Shown: one piece after another, positions 14,563-20,065 of the stretch
How the letters are laid out: each line of letters starts with the position of its first letter
Position numbering within the stretch: the stretch's first letter is position 1
Assembly (NCBI GenBank): GCA_964575675.1
Contig: CAZNRY010000059.1
Coordinates: forward strand, 1-20,065
From: CAZNRY01 sp964575675
Lineage (GTDB): Bacteria > Eisenbacteria > RBG-16-71-46 > CAIMUX01 > VGJL01
Direction: 5' to 3'
DNA length: 20,065 nt
Translations under genes and position numbers: made by a program
Notes under the pieces: model-generated
Databases searched by the model: none
What the model was told of the DNA's origin: nothing
Seen by the model: only the letters and a program-made list of their open reading frames with translations

Positions 14563-15816
14563 CTACATCGTCGAGTCGAGCGACAACCCGGCCGCCACCC
14601 TGCGAACGAGGTCGAGGGCGGCGTTCACGCTGCGCTCGATCACCATCGACCGGTCCCCCGGCATCTGCCTACGCACGGTCGTGCGGGCTCCGGGCCAGGC
14701 AAGGCCCAGGTAGACCATGCCGACCGGCTTTTCGGGGGTCGCCCCGTCGGGACCAGCCACGCCCGTCGTCGAAACACCGACGTCCGCGCCGAACTTCTCC
14801 CGCACGCCGCTCGCCATCGCCTCGGCGACCTGCGCGCTGACCGCGCCGTGGTCGCGGATCCATCCCTCCGGAACGCCGAGGAGGTTCGCCTTTGCCGCAT
14901 TGTCGTAGGCAACGATGTCGCCCAGGTAATAGCGCGAGGCGCCGGGAACGCGGACGATCCTCGCCCCGATCGCGCCGCCCGTGAGCGATTCTGCGACGGC
15001 GAGCTTCCATCCCCGCGCGAGAAGCGCCGTGGCGAGAACCTCCTCGAGAGCGATCTCTCCGTCGGCATAGACGGCGGGTCCGATCCGACTCTTGAGCATC
15101 GCGACGACCTGCTCGAGGACGGGCCGCGCAGACCGCTCCTCCGCATCCACCGAGAAGCGCAGCTCCACGGTTCCGAGGTGTGGCAGATAGGCGACCCGCA
15201 CTTCCGGAGGGATCAGCGGCGCGAGCATCTCCGCGAGAATCGTCTCGGGGATCCCCGTCGTTCGGACGACCCGCTCATGTCTCCTCACGGAGGGAGCCAG
15301 CGATGCGATCTCGGGAAGCACGAACTGTTCCGCCATCCGTTCCATCTCGGGAGGCACCCCCGGCAGAGCGTAGAGAACGCGATTGTCGGGCGTGCGCAGG
15401 CGCAGACCGGGGGCGAGCCCGATCTGGTTTTCGATCAGGTCGGCCCCGAAGGGAACGAGCGCCTGCGCCTGCAGATTCGCAGGCGCCTTGCGTCCGAGCC
15501 TCTCATACCGTTCCTGGATCGCGGACAGGAGATCCTCGCGAAGGATGAGCTGGCGCTTCAGGACCGTGGCGAGGAGTTTCCGCGTGATGTCGTCGGGCGT
15601 TGCCCCCAGGCCACCCGTCGTGATCACGATGTCGGCGCGTGAGAGGGCGGCTGCGAGGGCTTCGGCCAGAGGCTCGCGCTCATCGGGGACCGAGGTGTGC
15701 CAGCGGCACACCAGCCCGTGGGCCAGCAACCCCCGGGCGAGGAAGGCGAAGTTCGTGTCGACCGTACGTCCCGAGAGGATCTCGCCGCCGATCGTCAGGA
15801 TCTCGATCCAGATCAT
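14563..15816 (-). CDS. cinA: CinA family protein: MoCF-like domain plus nicotinamide-nucleotide amidase
   Basis: This 417-residue protein has the full two-domain form. The N-terminal COG1058/MoCF-like domain (about 1-170) shows IGGEILSGRTVDTNF and TTGGLGATPDD (66-76). The C-terminal PncC domain (about 255-410) has AESLTGG (275-281) and STTGVAGPDG (349-358). PncC deamidates nicotinamide mononucleotide, and the N-terminal domain of some members is an ADP-ribose pyrophosphatase. The competence-induction name comes from Gram-positive species and says little about function here. ATG 15816 follows GGGAGGA at five bases. It lies between pgpA and thpR-recA in a conserved order. Confidence 0.96.
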   Translation of the reverse strand: MIWIEILTIGGEILSGRTVDTNFAFLARGLLAHGLVCRWHTSVPDEREPLAEALAAALSRADIVITTGGLGATPDDITRKLLATVLKRQLILREDLLSAIQERYERLGRKAPANLQAQALVPFGADLIENQIGLAPGLRLRTPDNRVLYALPGVPPEMERMAEQFVLPEIASLAPSVRRHERVVRTTGIPETILAEMLAPLIPPEVRVAYLPHLGTVELRFSVDAEERSARPVLEQVVAMLKSRIGPAVYADGEIALEEVLATALLARGWKLAVAESLTGGAIGARIVRVPGASRYYLGDIVAYDNAAKANLLGVPEGWIRDHGAVSAQVAEAMASGVREKFGADVGVSTTGVAGPDGATPEKPVGMVYLGLAWPGARTTVRRQMPGDRSMVIERSVNAALDLVRRVAAGLSLDSTM

Positions 15817-15922
15817 CGCGTTCCTCCCATCGGCGCCCCGTCGTTTGTGGGTGCCAGCAACAGGGTAAGAGGAAGTCGGGCCGGGCGCCAGGGGGAGAGG
15901 CGACGCGAGCGGTTAAAGGAGC

Positions 15923-15944
15923 GGTCCGCGGCCCCGCGGCGACC
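15923..15944 (-). promoter_or_regulatory. GC-rich hairpin in the pgpA-cinA gap
   Basis: Two CCGCGG copies two bases apart sit inside flanking GGT and ACC and can fold into a hairpin with a small bulge. On the minus strand it is followed by GCTCCTTTAACC, with only a short T cluster. The 145-base gap around it holds no gene that I can see. It may be a weak terminator after pgpA. Confidence 0.3.
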
Positions 15945-15961
15945 CGGAGGAAGCGAAGGCC

Positions 15962-16456
15962 TTAGCCCGCGGCCAGGAACCCTCCGGGGTTCCAGGCGAG
16001 AAGAAGCCGCAGGACGACGTTCGAGAAGATCCCGGCCAGAACATCGTCGATCATCACCCCGATTCCCCCCGGCATCGCCTGGATCTGGTAGATCGGCGGC
16101 GGTTTCACGATGTCGAAGAAGCGGAAGAGCACGAACCCGACGATCGCGATCGAAAGGTGCGGGGGTAAGCCCGCGATCGCGATCAGCGAGCCGGCCACCT
16201 CATCGATCACGATGCGATGATCGTCGTGGCCGTAGTCGGCCTCCAGACGGTGGGCCGTCCATGTTCCGACGCCGATGAGCAGGATCAGACCTACGATCGA
16301 GAGGCCGAGCCCCGCCGGCGGCAGGACGAGCCACAACGCCAAGGCGGCCGCGCTCGCCCACGTCCCCGGCGCCAGCGGCAGATGACCGATGAAGCCGAAT
16401 GTCCCGATGCCGCGGACGACCCAGCGGATGATGCCTCGCACAATCCGGCGCAGCAT
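15962..16456 (-). CDS. pgpA: Phosphatidylglycerophosphatase A
   Basis: PgpA removes phosphate from phosphatidylglycerophosphate to give phosphatidylglycerol. The 164-residue membrane protein has GTFGFIGHLPLAPGTWAS near 17-34, the acidic DDHRIVIDEVAGSL near 77-90, RFFDIVKPPP near 111-120, and GGIGVMIDDVLAGI near 129-142. These match the family's conserved charged residues. Three or four hydrophobic segments are evident. ATG 16456 comes two bases after the recR stop, so coupling is likely. The pgpA-cinA pair is common in bacteria. Confidence 0.95.
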   Translation of the reverse strand: MLRRIVRGIIRWVVRGIGTFGFIGHLPLAPGTWASAAALALWLVLPPAGLGLSIVGLILLIGVGTWTAHRLEADYGHDDHRIVIDEVAGSLIAIAGLPPHLSIAIVGFVLFRFFDIVKPPPIYQIQAMPGGIGVMIDDVLAGIFSNVVLRLLLAWNPGGFLAAG

Positions 16457-16458
16457 CG

Positions 16459-17058
16459 CTAGATCTGCTTACGGCCCTCGAGGGCGCGGACCAAGGTCGC
16501 TTGGTCGGAGAGCTCGATCTCGGAGCCCATCGGAACGCCGCGGGCGATCCTCGTGACCTCGATCCCCTGCCCCCTGAGGAGATCGGCGAGAAAGTGGGAG
16601 GTGGCCTCCCCTTGGCTCGTCGGATTCGTGGCGAGGATGACCTCACGGACCCCTTCGCCCTTCACCCTAGCGACCAGCTCTTCGACCCGGAGGTCGGCCG
16701 GCGTGACCCCGTCGAGGGGGGAGAGGACCCCGCGCAGCACATGGTAGAGACCGTGGTAGGCGCTGCTGCGCTCGATCGCAACGACGTCGCCGGGGTGCTC
16801 TACGACGCAGAGGAGCGCCTGGTCGCGCCGCTCGTCGGCGCAGAGATAGCAGGGCTGCGTCTCCGCCACGTTGCCACAGCGCTCGCACGTGCCGACATCG
16901 GTCCGGACCCGCGTGATCGCCTGCGCGAGGCCCAAGGCCTCTTCCTCATCGGTCTTCAGAAGGTGGAAGGCCAGGCGCTGGGCGGTCTTCCTGCCGATCC
17001 CGGGCAACTTTGAGAGGTGCGTGATCAGCTCCTCGAGCAGGCGTGAGCTATATTGCAT
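16459..17058 (-). CDS. recR: Recombination mediator RecR
   Basis: RecR works with RecO and RecF to load RecA on SSB-covered DNA. The 199-residue protein has the helix-hairpin-helix LSKLPGIGRKTAQRLA near 16-30, a zinc finger with Cys58, Cys61, Cys70 and Cys73, and a Toprim domain from about 80 with VVEHPGDVVAIE and VILATNPTSQGEATSHFL. It ends six bases before... the next gene region as part of dnaX-ebfC-recR, a classic trio. ATG 17058 lies six bases after the ebfC stop, with its ribosome-binding site (GGGGATG) inside the end of ebfC. The RecR partners SSB and RecA are encoded downstream in this window. Confidence 0.98.
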   Translation of the reverse strand: MQYSSRLLEELITHLSKLPGIGRKTAQRLAFHLLKTDEEEALGLAQAITRVRTDVGTCERCGNVAETQPCYLCADERRDQALLCVVEHPGDVVAIERSSAYHGLYHVLRGVLSPLDGVTPADLRVEELVARVKGEGVREVILATNPTSQGEATSHFLADLLRGQGIEVTRIARGVPMGSEIELSDQATLVRALEGRKQI

Positions 17059-17064
17059 CGGCCG

Positions 17065-17376
17065 CTAGAACATCCCCGGCAGCCCGAGCCCGCCGGTCAG
17101 TTTGCTCATCTCGGTCTGCATCTTCTCCTGCACCTTCGCGACGGCATCGTTGCAGGCCGCCGCGACCAGGTCCTCGAGCATCTCGACATCATCGGGAGCG
17201 ACGACCTGTGGGTCGATCTTGACGCTCACGACCTCGTGGCGGCCGTTCATCGTGATTGCAACCATTCCCCCGCCCGATGTTCCCTCGATCTGCTGCTCGG
17301 CGAGCTGCTCCTGCATCTGCTGCATCTGCGCCTGCATCTCCTGCGCCTGCTTCATCAGCTTCCGGATATCCTGCAT
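17065..17376 (-). CDS. ebfC: Nucleoid-associated protein, YbaB/EbfC family
   Basis: The 103-residue product has the family pattern: a Gln/Met/Glu-rich N-terminal helix (KQAQEMQAQMQQMQEQLAEQQ), then the GGGMVAITMNGRHEVVSVKIDP beta core, then a helix ending GGLGLPGMF. Members form dimers that bind DNA with little strict sequence preference. ATG 17376 follows GGAGG. It sits between dnaX and recR, which supports the call. Nothing is odd except the very Gln/Met-rich helix. Confidence 0.96.
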   Translation of the reverse strand: MQDIRKLMKQAQEMQAQMQQMQEQLAEQQIEGTSGGGMVAITMNGRHEVVSVKIDPQVVAPDDVEMLEDLVAAACNDAVAKVQEKMQTEMSKLTGGLGLPGMF

Positions 17377-17390
17377 CCGTCCTCCGTCGG

Positions 17391-17448
17391 GTCTCGTTCG
17401 TCAGGTCTCGTTCAACAGAGCTCGCTCGTCAGATGTCGCTTATCGCCT
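17391..17448 (+). repeat. Four degenerate ~15-bp repeats in the dnaX-ebfC gap
   Basis: On the plus strand, units starting at 17391, 17405, 17420 and 17435 share a GTCTCGTTCGTCAG-like pattern, becoming more divergent away from ebfC. The spacing is 14, 15 and 15 bases. They fill most of the 92-base gap between the dnaX stop and the ebfC start, just upstream of the ebfC ribosome-binding site. The first two share an identical GGTCTCGTTC. They could be a decaying tandem duplication or a set of protein-binding sites. Confidence 0.45.
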
Positions 17449-17468
17449 CATGCCGCGCGGGGCGTGGT

Positions 17469-19244
17469 CTAAGATGGCCCCAGAATCTCGCCGTTCATGC
17501 CGTCGGCGATCCGCTGGATGTCGTCAAGGTTCGATCTCGCTTTGGGCGCCGCAACGGCAGGAGGAGACTTCTTCCCCGGCCTGGGCTCGGGAGCCGGGGT
17601 GGCGTTGTCCACCTTGCAGCCGATCGGCCGGCCGTAAACTTCTTGGATCGCCTTCTGAAGCGCCGCGCGGTTCGCCGGACTCTCGATCGATGCGACCTGA
17701 AACCCGACCGAGCCGCCCGTGAGGCGAATCTTGAGGTAGCCGCCATCTTCCCCGATCAACTCGCTCGCGTTCAGTGCCGCGGCCAGCGCGGGCTTGCCCT
17801 TGCGGAGGCAATCGATGACCCGGCTCCACGGATCATCGGCGACCGCCGTCCCGGCGGGCGCGTCCGCGATGATCTCGCTTCCGGCCGCTTGCGCGGTCGG
17901 TCCCCCGATCGCTTGCGGCGAATCAGGCGCCAGATCTCCGCCGTCCGTCACCGCCGTCGGACGCGGCGAGGACTTCCGTCCCGTTGCGCCCGCCGACGGG
18001 TGGGCGGTCGCCTTCGCGACCGACCGAGGCGAGGATGGCGACGGCCCCGGCGATTCCGGTCCGCGACCCAACACCTCCGGGCCGCGGCCAATCGGCTCCG
18101 GCTCGGCGATCTCCGGCAGATGGCGCGCGAGCGCGGCCAGATCGATGGAGCGGGGCATCAACGCGATCTCGGCGACCGCCACCTCGAGGACCACGCGCGG
18201 GTAGCCTGAGCGCCGCATCCTGGATGCCGCCTCCATCGCGAGGTGGAGCTGCCGGATCAGATCGGCCGGCTGCGCGCGCTCAGCCTGGGAGCGGTAGCGG
18301 TCCCGTTCCGAGTCGGTCGCGTCGATCAGCTCGACGGCCGCCGCGCCGATCGAGAGAACGAGGAGGTTTCTAAGGTGCGAGACGAGCTCCTCGGAGACTT
18401 CTTGCAGGTTTTGACCGTCGCCGTAGGCGGTCGCGAGGAGTGACAACGCGCGCCCCGGGTCGCCATCGAGGATCGCATCCCCGAGCGAGAAGTAGAACTC
18501 ACGCCCCGCGATCCCGAGCGCCGCCGTGACCTCGGCGGCATCGAGCGGGCTGCGTCCCGAGGCGATCACCTGATCGAGGAGCGTGAGCGCGTCGCGCATG
18601 CTCCCCTCGGCGCGGCGCGCGATCAGGGAGAGGGCGTCGTCCGTGATCTCGACACCCTCGGCCGTGCAGATCGTCTTCAGGCGGTCGTGCGTGTCGCGAA
18701 GCCGGAGCCGCGAGAAGTCGAAGCGCTGGCAGCGCGAGACGATCGTCGCCGGGAGCTTGAGCGGCTCGGTCGTCGCAAGGACGAAGACGACGTGCGACGG
18801 CGGTTCCTCGAGGGTCTTCAGGAGCGCGTTGAAGGCGTCGGTCGTCAGCATGTGGACTTCGTCGATGATGTAGACCTTCACCCGTCCCGAGGCCGGCGCG
18901 TAGCGGACGTTCTCGCGCAGGGCGCGGATGTCGTCGATTCCGCGGTTCGAGGCGCCGTCGATCTCGAAGACGTCGAGCGATCTGCCGGTCGTCGTCTCGC
19001 GGCAGGAGTCGCACTTGTTGCACGGGTCGGGGGTCGGCCCTTGGGCGCAGTTCAGAGCCTTGGCCAGAATCCGGGCCGCGGAGGTCTTCCCCACCCCTCG
19101 AGGGCCAGTGAAAAGGTAGGCGTGGGCGACCCGTTCGGAGCGGATCGCGTTCTTGAGCGTCTGCGAGATCGCATCTTGCCCCGCGATCTCGTCGAACGTC
19201 TGCGGACGCCACTTCAAGGCGAGGACGAGGTAGCTCATCGACAT
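17469..19244 (-). CDS. dnaX: DNA polymerase III subunits gamma and tau
   Basis: This is the clamp-loader ATPase. The 591-residue protein has Walker A GPRGVGKTS (47-55), zinc-binding Cys66, Cys75, Cys78 and Cys81, the DEVH Walker B box (128-131), and the SRC sensor near 170. The AAA+ and collar domains run to about residue 365. A Pro/Ser/Ala-rich linker (about 370-470) leads to a C-terminal domain ending near residue 560. The frame allows ATG 19244 or ATG 19238; the second is better spaced from CCGAGGG and gives the common MSYLVLALKWRP start. I see no A-rich slippery sequence for making a separate gamma. It follows the SRP RNA and precedes ebfC-recR. Confidence 0.97.
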   Translation of the reverse strand: MSMSYLVLALKWRPQTFDEIAGQDAISQTLKNAIRSERVAHAYLFTGPRGVGKTSAARILAKALNCAQGPTPDPCNKCDSCRETTTGRSLDVFEIDGASNRGIDDIRALRENVRYAPASGRVKVYIIDEVHMLTTDAFNALLKTLEEPPSHVVFVLATTEPLKLPATIVSRCQRFDFSRLRLRDTHDRLKTICTAEGVEITDDALSLIARRAEGSMRDALTLLDQVIASGRSPLDAAEVTAALGIAGREFYFSLGDAILDGDPGRALSLLATAYGDGQNLQEVSEELVSHLRNLLVLSIGAAAVELIDATDSERDRYRSQAERAQPADLIRQLHLAMEAASRMRRSGYPRVVLEVAVAEIALMPRSIDLAALARHLPEIAEPEPIGRGPEVLGRGPESPGPSPSSPRSVAKATAHPSAGATGRKSSPRPTAVTDGGDLAPDSPQAIGGPTAQAAGSEIIADAPAGTAVADDPWSRVIDCLRKGKPALAAALNASELIGEDGGYLKIRLTGGSVGFQVASIESPANRAALQKAIQEVYGRPIGCKVDNATPAPEPRPGKKSPPAVAAPKARSNLDDIQRIADGMNGEILGPS

Positions 19245-19286
19245 CCCTCGGTCTGGAAATGGCCCATCCCCGGGACGAGCCGTGCA

Positions 19287-19556
19287 CCCTTCTTCGACCT
19301 TCCGACCGCGGTCTGCTGAAGCTGTAGGCTCAGGTCAGGTTGATCCGCGGCACCCGAGAGGGCCTGCTTACCGCTGCTACCTTCCGGTCCTGACGGGGTT
19401 CGGCAGTCTCCCGTTGCGCGGGACCTGGCCGTCAAAGCCCCTTGGCTACCGCAAAGCCGCAACCGGGCGAGGCCTCGGAAGGGAGTTCAATCCCGCTGTA
19501 GCGGATTGCGGGTTACAGGGCACCGCTGACTCCCCACCTAGCACGACCCGACCCAG
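19287..19556 (-). ncRNA. ffs: Signal recognition particle RNA, large bacterial type with Alu domain
   Basis: The SRP54-binding tip is at 19375-19394 (GTCAGGACCGGAAGGTAGCA on the minus strand), flanked by CTGCCGAACCCC and GGTAAGCAG. Upstream lies a recognisable Alu-type domain: GTGCTAGGTGGGGAG beginning near 19544, then GCGGTGCCCTGTAACCCGC. The long helix closes where CCTTCCGA (19475-19482) pairs perfectly with TCGGAAGG (19298-19305). This makes an RNA of about 270 bases, like the scRNA of Bacillus, rather than the roughly 110-base 4.5S form. The 5' and 3' ends are approximate. The RNA scaffolds Ffh for membrane targeting of nascent proteins. It lies between tRNA-Ala and dnaX. Confidence 0.93.
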
Positions 19557-19570
19557 AGACGGGAAACATG

Positions 19571-19644
19571 TGGAGATGAACGGGATCGAACCGTCGACCT
19601 CCTCGTTGCGAACGAGGCGCTCTCCCAAACTGAGCTACATCCCC
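19571..19644 (-). tRNA. tRNA-Ala (anticodon CGC)
   Basis: The acceptor GGGGATG pairs with CATCTCC and carries the G3-U70 wobble pair that marks alanine tRNA. The anticodon stem CCTCG/CGAGG encloses TTCGCAA, anticodon CGC, reading GCG. The D arm is GCTC/GAGC and the T loop is TTCGATC. It is 74 bases with discriminator A; CCA is not encoded. A Ala tRNA with C at position 34 suits a GC-rich genome that uses GCG often. Confidence 0.97.
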
Positions 19645-19706
19645 ATGAGATCCGGCGGGCACCCGGCCTGAAGACTCAATGATCCCCGAAGCCGATGCCC
19701 CATCGC

Positions 19707-19739
19707 GTCAGAATCTGACAGCCAGCCGGCTGGATGTCA
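19707..19739. promoter_or_regulatory. Overlapping palindromes between tRNA-Ser and tRNA-Ala
   Basis: Positions 19716-19739 form a 24-bp palindrome, TGACA-N-CCAGCCGGCTGG-N-TGTCA, with a single mismatched pair. Overlapping it, 19707-19719 is a 13-bp odd palindrome, GTCAGAATCTGAC. The large one starts three bases after the 3' end of tRNA-Ser. As RNA it would form a ten-position stem with loop CCGG but no T-run follows. It also places TTGACA on the minus strand, a possible -35 box for tRNA-Ala, although no convincing -10 follows. Terminator, processing hairpin and operator are all possible. Confidence 0.5.
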
Positions 19740-19741
19740 AA

Positions 19742-19832
19742 TGGCGGAGAGACAGGGATTCGAACCCTGGAGGCGCTCATCACGCCTACACGCTCTCCAG
19801 GCGTGCTCCTTCAACCACTCGGACATCTCTCC
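19742..19832 (-). tRNA. tRNA-Ser (anticodon GGA)
   Basis: The acceptor GGAGAGA pairs with TCTCTCC. The anticodon stem CACGC/GCGTG encloses CTGGAGA, anticodon GGA, reading TCC and TCT. The long variable arm TAGGCGTGATGAGCGCCT is the class II mark of serine tRNA, and the T arm CAGGG/CCCTG encloses TTCGAAT. It is 91 bases including an encoded CCA end, unlike the other two tRNA genes in this window. A clear promoter lies just upstream. Confidence 0.97.
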
Positions 19833-19852
19833 GCCCGTGACCGCGAATCCGG

Positions 19853-19881
19853 AGTATAGGAAACCGCACCGGGCGACTCAA
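19853..19881 (-). promoter_or_regulatory. Sigma-70-type promoter for tRNA-Ser
   Basis: On the minus strand TTGAGT and TATACT are separated by exactly 17 bases. The -10 box ends at 19853, so transcription would start near 19846, about 14 bases before the mature tRNA 5' end at 19832. Match, spacing and position all agree. It may drive the downstream tRNA-Ala and SRP RNA as well, since no strong promoter or terminator is evident between them. Confidence 0.75.
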
Positions 19882-19999
19882 GGGGCGAAGTCGGGATGCC
19901 GCACGGCGGCGCGCTGCGATAGATCGCAGGCCCAAAAGGTCTTGCCCTCCGCGCGTTTGGCGTCACGCCATTGCGGCGGCTGCGTCGGGCGCACCTGGG

Positions 20000-20045
20000 A
20001 TTGTCAACCTATTGTCAACCTTGGGAGGCATTGGATTGCCAACTT
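20000..20045. repeat. Short direct repeats near the right edge
   Basis: ATTGTCAACCT occurs twice head to tail at 20000-20010 and 20011-20021. A third copy with two mismatches (ATTGCCAACTT) lies at 20035-20045. On the minus strand the first two each contain TTGACAAT, resembling -35 boxes, but no -10 box sits at the right distance. The surrounding 19882-20065 holds no gene that I can support. Confidence 0.6.
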
Positions 20046-20065
20046 GCAAAGGGATCCGTCCCGCG

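Noticed and set aside
17800..18150. Programmed frameshift in dnaX to make a short gamma subunit
   Set aside because: No A-run or AAAAAAG-like slippery sequence is present in the linker region of the coding strand.
19282..19671. 129-residue open frame on the plus strand
   Set aside because: It lies antisense to the SRP RNA and tRNA-Ala, whose structures explain the sequence.
19716..19740. TTGACA at the palindrome edge as the main tRNA-Ala promoter
   Set aside because: No good -10 box appears at 16-18 bases and the gene start is about 95 bases away, so I kept it only as a note on the palindrome.
1..20065. CRISPR arrays, insertion sequences, prophage or defence genes
   Set aside because: No spaced direct-repeat array, transposase, integrase or terminal inverted repeats were seen; all space is accounted for by housekeeping genes and short gaps.

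Overview
This is a GC-rich bacterial chromosome segment of core housekeeping genes. Every protein gene and RNA gene I can support lies on the minus strand, so transcription runs from high to low coordinates. Third codon positions are mostly G or C, GTG and TTG starts are common, and genes are packed with overlaps or gaps of a few bases. The phylum cannot be fixed from the sequence. SpoVG, a large Alu-domain SRP RNA, a UbiA-type decaprenyl-phosphate phosphoribosyltransferase-like enzyme, an RmlD, and the order prs-rplY-pth-rpsF-ssb-rpsR-rplI together suggest an uncultured GC-rich lineage (Deltaproteobacteria-, Gemmatimonadota- or Eisenbacteria-like). That placement is inference with low confidence.

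Layout in transcription order. (1) 20065-19287: a presumed upstream region with short direct repeats, a good tRNA promoter, tRNA-Ser(GGA), a strong palindrome, tRNA-Ala(CGC) and the large SRP RNA. (2) 19244-16459: dnaX, ebfC, recR (clamp loader, nucleoid protein, recombination mediator). (3) 16456-12149: pgpA, cinA, thpR, recA, recX. (4) 12074-9468: alaS. (5) 9458-7732: rmlD and a UbiA-family prenyltransferase, an envelope-glycan pair. (6) 7745-6375: ispE and spoVG. (7) tRNA-Gln(TTG) at 6204-6274. (8) 6117-1857: prs, rplY (CTC type), pth, rpsF, ssb, rpsR, rplI. (9) 1851-52: a parvulin-type peptidyl-prolyl isomerase split by an apparent one-base frameshift, then a DUF151/bifunctional nuclease-family protein.

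Functionally, two well-known conserved neighbourhoods are joined: a replication/recombination island (dnaX to alaS) and a nucleotide/translation island (ispE to rplI), bridged by two cell-envelope genes. No gap between genes exceeds about 235 bases. I saw no GC stem followed by a T-run, so long polycistronic units are likely. There are no mobile elements, CRISPR arrays or defence genes.

I do not see a clearly new biological system. The items most worth a second look are the frameshifted isomerase, the histidine/glutamate-rich SSB tail ending EDTLPL, the structured leaders ahead of rpsF and spoVG, the palindrome between the tRNA genes, and the direct repeats at the right edge.
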